DNA of 27,385 nucleotides from Chromera velia (Eukaryota; Sar; Chromeraceae), in assembly GCA_018398765.1 (NCBI GenBank), contig JAHBMJ010001206.1, positions 1 through 27,385 on the forward strand. The letters are read 5' to 3'. The stretch's first letter is position 1. The number at the start of each line of letters is the position of its first letter. The notes beneath the pieces were generated by a model that was not told the origin of the DNA, made no database searches, and worked only from the letters and a program-made list of their open reading frames with translations. The translations under genes were made by a program, and so were the position numbers. Shown one piece after another: positions 8,672 to 18,420 of this stretch.

Positions 8672-9965
8672 TCGGTAAAATGGGAAAGAAGTCTACTGAG
8701 GTTGCTCTGATGAGGATGGACCCTCTAGGCACGTGGAGACCGAGTGAGATCTGCCATGTCGAGAAGGCCAAGATCGTTCGCCTCTTCACGATGATGGATG
8801 GAGAGGTCCCTAAAGAGATTATGGATGCTGTGCAGAAGAGCGAGATCGACGGCAACGGGACAGGTACTGCCCTGATGCTGTGCTGATTGACGTTGATGTC
8901 ATTCCCGCAGACTTCACTGCTTTCCTACGGATCAAAGAGACTGTTCTCATGACTATGGCGACCCCGATGAAGTTCTCTGGTGGCACTGCTCAGAGGCCAG
9001 CTACCAGAGAGGAGATTAACAGCGGCATCTTCAACGGCGCCCTTGTCAAAGAGTGGACAAAGATCTTTCTGAACTCCGTGTTTGGGAAGAAGGTGAACCG
9101 TGATGAGGTAGTAGCCGTTCTGCCCCTCAGTGCTCATTTCACATGGAAGGAGAACAGGGAGACGGGAGAGAGGGACATGAACGCGAGGATGTATAATTCT
9201 CAGGGGTTCAAGGACCCTAGAGAGATGCCGACGTATGCCGGCACCCCGAGCATTCATTCTATCTACATCGCCATCATCTACATGCTTTCCAAGGACTTCC
9301 CCATGATGAAGGCCGATATGTCTGGGGCTAGGTTGGGGCTTTCCTCCAGGCAGAGGATGTCTGTGATGAAAAGATTGGGATCCGAGTTCCCAGAATCAGG
9401 ATTTTCCCTGATTTCCCAGACAAGAAGCCGAAGGATCGAGTTAAGCAAGTTCACCGATGAGCAGTACAAGATCGTGAAGAAGAAGAGGAAGGAGTTGAAG
9501 GAGGGTGAGATCTATATCGCTGACAAGGCTTTGTATGGAGGGCCTGGTTCGGCAAGAATATTTTCAACCAAGGCGAAGACTGAGTTGAAAGAGCTAGGTT
9601 TTGAGGAGATCGATGAGTCCATTCACGTGCGAAGAGAAATGAACACTAACGAGGTCAACGTTGTCATCTATCACCATGTTGATGACTTTGAGGGAAGTGC
9701 GATGGACATCGAGGAGATTTTCAGCAAGTACGGGCACAGGCTGTCTCTCGGTAGCCTCATGCGAGTCGTTGACGGCAAGGTGGCAAAGTTCGTGGGCATC
9801 GAGCAGATGAGACAGGGAAAGAAGATGTTCCTGTCTCAGGCCTCTTTCCTCAACTCGCTGTGCATTGATGATCTTCTTCCTGAGAAGAAGCATATAGTAA
9901 GAGAGGAGGACATGAAGGTGCCGGAGGACAACATGATCGATCTGTCCTTCAAGCCGCGCTACTAG
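8650..9965 (+). pseudogene. copia reverse transcriptase (RVT_2 type)
   Basis: Two overlapping frames (8650-8886, then 8880-9965) carry the RT. The first part links to the integrase, and the second is open for 361 codons. Recognisable pieces are VKEWTKIFLNSVFGKK and LPLSAHFTWKEN in the entry region, a divergent KALYGGPGSARIF where copia elements have LYGLkQspR, and IYHHVDDFEGSA, whose VDD (9678-9686) is the catalytic motif-C Asp pair, normally YVDD in this family. The frame ends at TAG 9963, in the segment usually read Y-x-SLIGxL, which shows that the reading should continue. RT copies the element RNA to cDNA in the particle. Confidence 0.88.
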
Positions 9966-10591
9966 TCCCTCATCGGCACTCTAGGGTGGGCCGTCTATAC
10001 CCAACCGAAAGTGCAGCCATTCTTCTCGATTCTCTCTTCGAGAGCGAATTGTGTCAGCAAGAAGCTGATGGAGTGTCTGGCACTTGTGTTGCAGGCACTC
10101 AAGGAGAGACCGTTTTCCCTCAAGCTCAGAGGGATCGACATCTCCACTCTCCTCCTCTATATCTTCAACGACTCTTCTTTGTTCACTCTGTCGAAAGATG
10201 GATGCATTTCCTGGTCGATGTGACGTGGAGGCTTGAGAGCAATAACGAGTGGAACCTTGTCGCATGTGGTTCCAAGAAAGCGAAGCAGAAATTCATCTCC
10301 TCCACCTCCTGTGAGATGGTGTCGATGGTGGACGGCATGAAGACCGCCTACAAAACATATGACATTGCTTTCCGCCTCTTTAGAAAGCTGCTGAGAGTGA
10401 TTATGGTCACAGACAGCAAGCCTCTGTATGACTAGATCGAGTCCGGATTAGCGCGTTCAGAGCCCCGCATGCAGGGCACTCTCGACTACCTCATACAGAA
10501 GGTCGGGGGTGAGGGTCTCGATGCATAGGTCGTGTGGGTGAAGAGGGAGTTTCAGAGGGCTGATGTGCTCACTTGAGCTGTCTGGTGGTGA
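9966..10591 (+). pseudogene. copia RNase H region, end of pol
   Basis: After TAG 9963 the sequence reads on as SLIGTLGWAVYTQP in the same frame to TGA 10221, then in a second frame (9986-10435). The second frame contains KKAKQKFISSTSCEMVSM, matching the copia RNase H core (S-x-KQ...vs.Ss.EAE), and MVTDSKPLYD with its Asp. TAG codons at 10433 and 10526 break the tail, which still reads VVWVKREFQRADVLT, like the family's W-V-x(5)-ADxLTK ending. TGA at 10574 precedes a probable original terminus at 10589. RNase H removes the RNA template during cDNA synthesis. Confidence 0.82.
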
Positions 10592-10803
10592 GCGAAAGGG
10601 GAAGAAAAAGAAGAAAGTAAAAAGAGGTGTTAGTTTTTTTCTTTGTACAGTATTTTGCTCTCTTTGATTTTTAGACTGTCTTCTCCTTCCCTCTTATCTC
10701 TTCTCCTTGTCTCTGGATTTCCCTCTGTAAGAAACCGAGTTGTTTTGATTTGATTAAACGGTGTGCTGCACTCATATCCTTGCAAATCTTTAAATGAAAG
10801 AGT

Positions 10804-10826
10804 TTTGGGGAAACGAGTGGGGGGTG
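10804..10826 (+). promoter_or_regulatory. Candidate polypurine tract
   Basis: A G-rich run (TTTTGGGGAAACGAGTGGGG, then GGTG) lies directly upstream of the 3' LTR, where the plus-strand primer of an LTR retrotransposon is expected. It is not purely purine, so decay or a short functional core (the G6 run) is likely. Confidence 0.5.
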
Positions 10827-11370
10827 TGTGAAAAGTGTGTGCGCGATGCGAACGAGAATGCGTGCGTCATGAGCAAGCGGCGCCCTATGAATCCGGACGC
10901 ACGATGAAGCGTGGCGGACCAGGGAACGTATGCAGGCAGACTGAATTGAAGAGCATGCTTGAAAAGCTGACTTGATTGAGAGAGCTTACTTCAATGTGGA
11001 GTGTGACATATCGAGCGTAGCTAGCTAAGTGCTGATCACTTCATAAATGACTGAGTGACAGTGATGGTTGGCCGTGGTAGGTCGGAATTTTCATGTGTCT
11101 TTGAGTCGATCGTGTTGATGTTGACTTGATTTGGGCCTCTTAAGTTTAAGTATGACAGAAGGGCAGTATTAATTCAAAGGCCATGCGCACACGTGGGAAA
11201 TATTCTTTTATTGACAGTCACTAGATTGATTTAAACAGGTGGAAGCTGATGACTCTTCCCTGGTTGGACAGACTCCTTCTGTAAGTCAATAGATGGATGT
11301 GAGGTGGTTCAGTTATATTGCTGTCTCCTCTAGTTGTATGGTAGGACAGCTAGCATCACACTTTTCTGTG
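10827..11370 (+). repeat. 3' LTR of the copia element
   Basis: This is a direct repeat of 1667-2220 with the same TGTGAAAAGTGTG start and CACACTTTTCTGTG end. It lacks 10 bp present in the 5' copy. Differences are overwhelmingly transitions (I count about 40 against about 3 transversions by eye). TGCA follows, as it precedes the 5' LTR. Confidence 0.92.
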
Positions 11371-12775
11371 TGCAAGTATGCAGATCCTTCATATTAGATA
11401 GCCAGTCAGTTAGCCAGTCAGTCAGTAAGCGTACAAGGAAGTTAGTGAGTCAGCTTTCTATTCAGCTAACACGGGACGCAAAGAGTCTCTGACACTCCCT
11501 TTCACAGTCTCCTGACTATGCCCGCAGCATTTTGGATTGAAGATGATCAAGCAGAGGCTGAAGGCGTGGGGTTGGGATCTGAAGATGATAAAGCAGGGGC
11601 CGAGGCAGAAGTCGGAGAGTCGGAGCCTCCAACTCGTGCCTTTTTGGCCATGTGCTCAGTAAAAAGGAATCCTTTCCCCCATCGAGCCATACTGGGCGGG
11701 AGGGCGGGGGAAGGCCGGGACACTCAGACTGCGGAGACGTAGGAGATGGCAAGACAAACTCCATTCTATTGCCTTATTATGCAATTCTAATCCTGTGGTG
11801 TCCTGTGGCAGACCTTCTCTGAGGGCGTTTGATTCTCGTGTCTCCTTCTTCGGGCTTGATGGGAGGGGTATACGGGGAAGGGAGGTTGATGGGGTAGGCG
11901 AGCGGCGGAGGAGTTCAGATGGGGGGGGCTGGGGGTGGAGGGGACAAAGAGAGTTAAGGGGCGGTAGAGCTGGATCTCGAAGGGGGGGTAGGGGGGGCAA
12001 GACATTCGTAGGGTGGTCCTGGTGGGCGGTGGAGCTTGACTTTGACAAGGGGGCCCTGCCCCCCCTACTTTGAGGGGGGGACGCCGGTGGTGATCCAACC
12101 GCTATAGCTAGATATTCTCGGATTTTCTGAGTTTTGCTCAAAAACGCGCCAAATGCAGGCAATTTTCATATTTTTTTGTATTTATCAGAAAATTTACTGA
12201 ACTTAGTGCTGTTTTCGTGATATTTCGTTAGGCAGACTGTATATATATTAATAATTTGGTTGTCTGAGAATAATGACTGAATTGTCAGTCTGCATGGTGT
12301 TATTAATATTTCGCGGGGAGCAGATCGCGCGAATGGAGAAATTCAGAGCTTATAATTAGTGCATGCATGGGCGCATATATATATATGCAGCATGAAGTAC
12401 AAATAAAAATCGACTTCTCTCGAGCCGCCGAGAAAAACGACAAACAGCTTCTCATGGGAACGTTTTTACCACCATCGATGTAGTCCTGTCGCCTCAGTTT
12501 CCTTCATGGCCAAGAGGGGCCGTCCAGTGATTCATCATTGCAACCTCAAAGATGCATAGAACGACCAAACAATAAAGATGTCTTGACAAAAGGACAAACA
12601 AACTGGAAGCGTCGGTCGTGTCTTGTCTTTTTTACCCGATCATGCAAATCGGCACAGTGGCAAATCCTCTTTCAGACCTGCGTCAGACTGCCAGATATAA
12701 GTTGCCTTGAGAGAAACCATGGCAGAGACGATCTTGTCGACTTGTCGAATCACTACATGTAGACGTGTTGCAAAG
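11371..12775. other. Intergenic region between retrotransposon and GPS-type gene
   Basis: It holds short CAGT-type repeats at 11397-11432 (AGCCAGTCAGT units), then G-rich purine-biased sequence (11830-12075) and an AT-rich patch with a TATATATATA run (12375-12384). The plus frame at 11518-11742 has no recognisable domain. The minus-strand Pro-rich frames over 11656-12162 reflect the G-rich plus strand. An 8-bp inverted pair GCAGACTG / CAGTCTGC lies at about 12233-12294. A plus-strand promoter for the next gene should lie near the end of this region, but I cannot point to a specific motif. Confidence 0.5.
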
Positions 12776-13842
12776 ATGGGACAACACCGTTGGCTCCCAA
12801 GTTTTCAGTCCCTCTGTGTCTTGCTTCTCTCCACTTTCTTCTACATCCCGTTGTGTCGTGCTCAGGGATCCCAACACGACCCTGGGGCTTCAGTCCTGAC
12901 CGGGATCTTGGCAGAGGCCAGGACCGCAAGAAATCACCATGACACCAAAGAAGCCTGCAGAAAAGTCAGCAAGGGCATGAAACTCATCCACCAAGCTGTG
13001 CGCACGGCGCAAGGTAGCGAGGAAACAGAGTCCGACTATGTGTCTGCTGCCTCACTGCGTCTGTATCCCGAGATTCCCCTTGAGTTCTTCAACCGGAACT
13101 CTCCGGGGGAGGGCCTTTCCGAGCTGGGAGTGACCGAGCTAAAAAAGGGCCTGGGGGGGGGATTGCTACTATACAGAGAGGTTGTCTGGGACGCCCAAAC
13201 AGACGCCGACCTCAGGTTTCCTGAAGTTGGAGACCAGACAGATGAAGAGGACGGCTTGTTCGATGATTTGATTGATGCCGTTACTTCCTTACAAAGGTGT
13301 TGGAGCCCTGTCGGACGAACGATTGTGACTGCACTGGAGGCTGAGTTGCTCGAACTGCCCTCAGTGCTCTCCTCTTTCCAGGCTGTCACTTCGACCCTCG
13401 ACAGTCTCCATTTTCTTGTCAAGAGAGGGAGGCGTCCTGTCGCCCTCCAGGCAATGACATTTTTGCAGAGTCTGGTGGACACCACTGGAGATTTGATGGT
13501 CAGCCGAATCCTTGTGCATGTCTCTCTCTCTGTCTCTCTCTGATTCTGTCCTTGGTTGCGTTGTTTTTTTGCAAAGATGGGTATGCACTTGTGTATGAGA
13601 TAAAGCGTGAGTGTTAAACAAGTTGACGGAAGGAGGAAGGCAATAGATGAAGCCCCGGAGGCAGACCAGTGAAGCTACTCGAAAAAACTTACGCAGAAAG
13701 AGAGCGGAGGGAAGAGCTGAGCCGCACAGAAGGAGTCAAGATCCGCAGATTTTGTTCCCAGGAATTTCTGTGCATGTATGACAATAATTGTGGTCTGTCG
13801 TTTTCTTTGACGTCTCCTTTAGTCGTTTAGTGACCTGGAAAT

Positions 13843-13887
<45 letters not shown>

Positions 13888-15728
13888 CTCTCTTGCACAT
13901 GTGTGTCTGTTGCTCTCTGCAGAGCTTTTTGGTCGACGGTTTCTTTTCTGAAATCTCCCAAGTGCCCCTGGTACTCGAAGCTCCTGAAGACGCAACCAGA
14001 ACCTCGTCCTCCTTCTCCTTCTCCGGTTCCTCGTGGCATTTTGGGGGGCGGGGTTCATTTGGATCGTCTCAGCATCGGGGGGGGGGAAGGGGGGGAGGTG
14101 TGCCTAAGTGCAAAGTCAGCAGTGAGGATGCGACTGTGACGAGCTTAGACCCCGCAGAAGCCTTGGCGACTGCTCAGGTGTTGCGAGAGGTTGGAGAGGC
14201 CCTGGACGGTCTGAGGGGTGTTGCGGGACAGTTGTTGCTCCAGGGTATGGGGGTGAATTCAATACTGATTGAGGCGCACGGTGGAGGGGTGAAATTCGAT
14301 GGCTCCGTCTCTGACCCCTCAGTTCTCTCTGTCGGGGCATCACTTGTCAGACCTGGACAGGACAGAGAAGAGAGACTGGGGGTCAAAACACCCGATTTGT
14401 CTGCGTATGTACAGAGTGCATTTAGCAGACAAGCAGGAGGAGCAGGGGGATGCACAGAGCTTCCTTTGATCAGTATGTCCTTCTCCCCATTGAATCTACA
14501 CAGCTTTGCGTCAGAGTGGGGAGAAACTGGGTTGAGGTTTGGTTGTGGTGGTCTTGCAGTGCCATCTGTATCTGTTCGCCTGACTCTTTGTTCGGAGCCT
14601 GTAGAAGTACACGGCCTCGAGGAAGGGTTTGAGTTTTCCCCACCCCCCTTTCCTTCTTTTCTCCTCGACAATCTGCCGAACGGCAGTGATGGAGGTGGAA
14701 ATCTCGAATGCTCCACGTGGGACGATTCCCTCGGAGCGTGGCGGAACAGAGGGTGTGACTCTGTATACACACACAGAGGAGGCTCGAGGAATAAAAAGAA
14801 AAAACATGGGCACACATACCAGCCTCACCACTCACAGAGTACAGATGAGGCCCTTCAACCCTTTTCGTGTTCCTGCAACCGATTTGGAGACTTTGCACTT
14901 GCCTTCGTGACCGAACAAGGTGAAGCAGCCGCAACGACCACAACGACTACCACGACTTCAATCACCACCACCACTATCCATCGCACCACCACTACCACAA
15001 CGACAACAACAAAAAAGAAGCAACAACATCACACACAGAAGCCAAAACCGAAGAAAAAACACCAGACAGCCAGCCACTCCCATACCCATACCAATCACAC
15101 GGCTGCTGCCCACCCAACCTTCTCACACCAAGCACAGATCCCCAGCGCAGCCGACCACCAGCATACCATCCACCCGTCCCCGTCCCATCCTCCTACGACC
15201 ACCATCGACGGACCCCACAGCAATCATGGAGTGGCACCTTCAACACATCCGACATCTCATCTTACAACCACGCCAAAGAAACCCCACCAGCCCCCTCATC
15301 ATGCCTCAACCACCCCCGCCCCTACACCAGCCAGAACAGATCCTGTCATTCCCTCAGCTGCCGACTCTCCTGTCACGGCCCCTGCTGACTCTTCTCCCCC
15401 CCTTGGATACGTTCCCATTCATTCAGAAGCCGGAGAAGGAGAAGGAGACAGGACGAAACAGCCGAACGGGAAACAAAAGGACAAAGAACAGACGACAACA
15501 TCAGGAAAGAAAGTTGAGGGTCAAACCCAGCTAGCGCACTCCTCGTCGCACCTCTCCACTGGAAAGAAAACGAGACAGGTGGCACTTGTCTGGCTGGCGG
15601 GGCTTCTCGTGACCATTCTTTTGATCACTCTTGCCATGTGCACTTGCATCGTGTCAGTCGATAAGCCAGCCAGGGCGGCAGTAAGGCGTCTATTAGCGAG
15701 GCAGTTCATCAGTCAGTCAGTCTACTAG
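12776..15728 (+). CDS. Secreted/membrane protein with GPS/GAIN-like motif, mucin stalk and one membrane span
   Basis: ATG 12776 gives a classical signal peptide (MGQHRWLPSFQSLCVLLLST, then FFYIPLCRA|QG). An in-frame ATG at 12707 would bury it, so 12776 is preferred. Exon 1 runs to 13498, an intron spans 13499-13922, and exon 2 continues in phase 0 from 13923. A large ectodomain ends in a GPS-like motif: CSTWDDSLGAWRNRGC (Cys at 14709 and 14754), then CSCNRFGDFALAF (Cys at 14868 and 14874). In the GAIN/GPS family this fold self-cleaves at H-L-T/S; here the site reads R-F-G, so cleavage is not expected. A Thr run (about 14932-15010) and a Thr/Pro/His/Lys-rich stalk follow. Next comes one span (VALVWLAGLLVTILLITLAM, about 15580-15650) and a short basic tail. 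The gene probably splices into the downstream open region. GPS identification is by pattern only. Confidence 0.75.
13499..13922 (+). other. Intron 1 of the GPS-type gene
   Basis: The donor GT at 13499 (ATG|GTCAGC) follows a complete codon, and the acceptor TTGCTCTCTGCAG ends at 13922 before AGC TTT TTG. Both flanks are phase 0, so splicing joins the two long frames directly. The upstream frame runs only 15 codons into the intron before a stop. A (TTTC)n microsatellite at 13845-13886 lies in the polypyrimidine region. The donor is weak at positions +3 to +6. Confidence 0.75.
13845..13886 (+). repeat. (TTTC)n microsatellite
   Basis: About ten uninterrupted TTTC units precede a CT-rich run and the intron acceptor. 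The tract probably acts as part of the polypyrimidine tract, and its length may vary between individuals. Confidence 0.95.
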
Positions 15729-16020
15729 TCTATAAGTGGTACAGCCAGTGTGGTCGTCAGTAAGGCAGCTCGCCTGTGGGTGTGTGAGTCGGTGTCCCAC
15801 ATGAGAATTTGTTCGCATTTTGAGCACTTAAGCCTTTTTCACTTCTGTTTTGTTCTCTCCCAGCCCTCTGCTTCCAAGTCTTTCCTGTTCGTTGTCACCA
15901 GAGCCACTTTGCAGATCCTAAAATCCTTCAATCCTCGGTCCTCTTTCCTTTCTTCCGCCTTCTCACTCACCAGTCTCTCACGCGCTTGCCACTGTCTGTC
16001 TTCTCTGCCTTCTGTTGCAG
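15681..16020 (+). other. Probable intron linking the GPS exon to the downstream membrane region
   Basis: A strong acceptor (CTGCCTTCTGTTGCAG) ends at 16020. Two donor choices keep the downstream frame open. GT at 15716 (GTCAGT) with AG at 16020 splits a codon after two bases. GTAAGG at 15681 with an AG at 15973 joins in phase 0. GTAAGG with AG 16020 would shift frame and reach a stop after about 38 codons. Transcript data would decide, so the stated limits are outer bounds. Confidence 0.6.
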
Positions 16021-16021
16021 A

Positions 16022-18418
16022 GGGTGCGTCATAGACTGCGCTCGTCCCCCCACCCGCTCAGCCAAACTGTTGAAGTTGCGGCACTCGTTTCGCTCAGTCC
16101 TGTACACCTCTTTGACGTCACCCGAGGGTGAGGATGTAGGCGGAGGGGCCGACACTGACAGGGGGGGAGGGAACCCGGGCGGGGGGAAGGGGGGGGCACA
16201 GGGGGACGGATCAAGACACACGCAGCAGTCCTACAATGGCATGAGCCAAAGTGCAGGGCACTGTCAGCTGCAAATAATGGAGGAGGACAACGGAGAAGGG
16301 CGGAAGGTGTGGGACTGGCTTGACAAGGAAGAAGGGGAAGGGGAGGGGGAAGAAGAAGAGGATCTGGAGAGGATAGAGCGGCAGGGATCGAAGGGGGGAG
16401 GGAGGAATAATGATTTTCTAACTGGAGGAGAGGGGGGGGGAGGAGGTAAGGGAATTGGGATTGAGGTAACAAAGGGAAAAGATTTTGGCGACCGTCCGTC
16501 TTTGGCTTCAAATTTTTCTTCAAAAGCATCAGCAATACTCCCCGCACCGTCTCCCAATCCAGGGGGGGGACAGGGAAATGCAAAAGCGTCCAACCCAGAA
16601 AAATATCTCTCTCTGCCGTCTCTGTGGAGCATTCTCCCCCTCTCACTGCCGGGGCCCTCATCCAGGGACAGTGACGGCGTAGGGGGCCCGGGGGGTTGTA
16701 GAGAAGGAGGTGTATGGGCCCAGACGGACATTGAATGTCCCCCGACGCCTCCTCTCCAGTCGGCAGGCCAAGTAGACACAGAGGCAAAACCAATGACAGA
16801 CGAGCAAGCACACGAGTTCCGTCTCCTTGCTGTCGGGAAGCATGACGCCCCGTTCCCTGACATTCCAGAGGAGCTAAAGCCTCAGACCGTTGCCCCCATT
16901 GTCATACCTCCCTCTGCCTCAAAGGACGGAGAGGAGGGTCCCGTGATTAAGGCACGACCGATGACGTCATGTGACGACGTCAACAAATTTCTCAACAGTG
17001 ACTCTGAGTCAGAGAGAGAAAAAGACGGGCAGGGAAGAGGGAGAATAGGGGTTGGAGTTTCTAGGCGAATGGAAAAGGAGAGAGAAGGGGGGGGTGCTGT
17101 GCGCGGGCTTGGAGACAGAAGGAAAGCGATGACTTTATCCACTGAAATAGGGGACCTTGTTAGCGAAGGGGAAGGGGAGGGAGAAGGGTCGTCAGACGAG
17201 GGGGTGTTTAAGGGAAGGGGCAGAGAGCCGCAAACCAGTAGCACCAACACAGGCAAGCAAACCTCTTTCAATTCTGTCATACGCAGTCCCGCTGAGAATC
17301 CAAGGCGACCAGAAGTCACCCTCCTTGGACGACCGAGTGGGGGTGGGGGACCGGAAGGGATTTTGCCTTCTCCGTCTCCGTCTCCTTTGTCTGAGGGAAC
17401 GCCAGACGCAGACCCGCATTCACCAAGAAGTCGAGCATCCTCTATGTCAGACGGTGAAAACTTCCGAGCAAAGCTCGCAGCAGCTCGGGAGCAGCTGGAC
17501 CGTTTCACGTCCAAGAGGGCTGCTGGGACGGATGCGAAATCTTCAGAAGAAAGGTGTGAAGGAGTCAGTGAGGGTAGGGCAGCAGCGCTTGCGGGTCAAA
17601 GACGGAGTTTAATGGAGAGTCCGGAGGGGGGAGAGCCAGAGACGGGGAGAGAAAGCGATGCGTGGTGGTTGCAGAGATTCTTTGCTGCTGCCTCTGGAGC
17701 GAAGAAAACATTCACCTTTGTGTCATCTCCCCTCGCCTCTTCCTCGTCTCCGTCTTCTTCAGGAAGAGGTTCCTCGTTTTCCCTCTCCCTCCCTTCTGTA
17801 TTGAAGCTCTGGTCTTTGGCATTCAGGTGCAATCAGCCGCTCTGGTCAGTCTTCTCGGCTCCCCACTTTCTGCCACGGCGCACGTGGCGTGGGGTCGCAC
17901 TCTTGGTTGGCGTGACTGCACGCGTAAGTGCACTTTTCTGGTTGACCCTATTGGTGGGGATGCGGGGGGGGAGTTGGGGAAGCGTGTGGGACTTTCTGGT
18001 TCGTGCACTGGTCGTGGGAGGGGGGGAAGCCGCTGCGTGGGGGCCTCGGAAATGTGTGATTAGCTTTAGCACTGAGTTTGAAATTAAAAAACTGACCTCG
18101 TCGCCGGTTCGCCCGCGAACGCTTGTAAAGTTTGGGGCGGTACTCTCGGTGGTTGGTTTGACAAGTTTCTGCTCATTTGTAAGTGTGATGATCACAACCA
18201 TTTCTCTGATCTCGACCGCCTCGTTGCCCTGGAGATTGAACGTTCCGATTCCGTTTGATCGATATTCTGTTGGGGCAGGGGATTTTGTCCATGTCCTCTT
18301 TTTTTCGTCTGTTTGGTTTCTTCTGATAGGTCCAGTTATTAGCAGTGCGATCGCTGCTGGATGTGAGGGGAGGCAGGCACAACAGCGGGGGGGGAAGCCT
18401 GTTCTGCTCAGGTACTGA
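16022..18418 (+). CDS. Membrane protein with long charged loop; probable continuation of the GPS-type gene (polycystin-like)
   Basis: About 800 codons are open to TGA 18416, with no obvious initiator or signal peptide at the start, which suggests an internal/3' exon. The first 550 residues are low-complexity Gly/Glu/Ser/Arg/Pro, acidic in places, as in a cytoplasmic loop. The last 230 are hydrophobic. FRCNQPLWSVFSAPHFLPRR precedes a span (about 17890-17955), resembling the H-P..S-F...R.qR run before the second span of polycystin-1-type proteins. Further hydrophobic segments fall at about 17980-18045, 18124-18215 and 18286-18365. Polycystin-1 has a PLAT domain after span 1 and eleven spans in all; neither a PLAT domain nor the distal spans were recognised. 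A perfect donor GTAAGT at 17924 suggests an alternative or missed intron. Confidence 0.6.
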   Translation, partial: GCVIDCARPPTRSAKLLKLRHSFRSVLYTSLTSPEGEDVGGGADTDRGGGNPGGGKGGAQGDGSRHTQQSYNGMSQSAGHCQLQIMEEDNGEGRKVWDWLDKEEGEGEGEEEEDLERIERQGSKGGGRNNDFLTGGEGGGGGKGIGIEVTKGKDFGDRPSLASNFSSKASAILPAPSPNPGGGQGNAKASNPEKYLSLPSLWSILPLSLPGPSSRDSDGVGGPGGCREGGVWAQTDIECPPTPPLQSAGQVDTEAKPMTDEQAHEFRLLAVGKHDAPFPDIPEELKPQTVAPIVIPPSASKDGEEGPVIKARPMTSCDDVNKFLNSDSESEREKDGQGRGRIGVGVSRRMEKEREGGGAVRGLGDRRKAMTLSTEIGDLVSEGEGEGEGSSDEGVFKGRGREPQTSSTNTGKQTSFNSVIRSPAENPRRPEVTLLGRPSGGGGPEGILPSPSPSPLSEGTPDADPHSPRSRASSMSDGENFRAKLAAAREQLDRFTSKRAAGTDAKSSEERCEGVSEGRAAALAGQRRSLMESPEGGEPETGRESDAWWLQRFFAAASGAKKTFTFVSSPLASSSSPSSSGRGSSFSLSLPSVLKLWSLAFRCNQPLWSVFSAPHFLPRRTWRGVALLVGVTARVSALFWLTLLVGMRGGSWGSVWDFLVRALVVGGGEAAAWGPRKCVISFSTEFEIKKLTSSPVRPRTLVKFGAVLSVVGLTSFCSFVSVMITTISLISTASLPWRLNVPIPFDRYSVGAGDFVHVLFFSSVWFLLIGPVISSAIAAGCEGRQAQQRGGKPVLLRY

Positions 18419-18420
18419 TC

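Larger units (their letters stand above)
1667..11370 (+). mobile_element. Degenerate Ty1/copia-type LTR retrotransposon
   Basis: Two direct repeats of about 550 bp bound a region with fragments in copia order: gag, CCHC zinc knuckle (6850-6891), DTGA protease (7105-7116), pre-integrase HHCC, DDE integrase, RVT_2-type reverse transcriptase and RNase H. Integrase before RT separates copia from gypsy-type elements. The coding region has at least five frame changes and about fifteen premature stops, and gag is split by a second transposon (2795-6255), so the copy is not autonomous. Without the 3461-bp insert and one target copy the element would be about 6.2 kb, longer than a typical 5-kb copia. 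The flanking tetramer TGCA (1663-1666 and 11371-11374) is a possible target duplication; copia elements usually make 5 bp. Confidence 0.93.

Noticed and set aside
11656-12162. Pro-rich minus-strand frames
   Set aside because: They mirror a G-rich plus strand, have no domain, and several overlap in different frames.
14174-14943. Minus-strand frames of 100-210 codons opposite the GPS exon
   Set aside because: They are shadows of the plus-strand gene, whose signal peptide, splice phases and Cys motif give better support.
16029-17514. Minus-strand frames opposite the charged loop (up to 260 codons)
   Set aside because: Pro/Ser/Leu composition is the expected complement of Gly/Glu/Arg codons, and no motif was seen.
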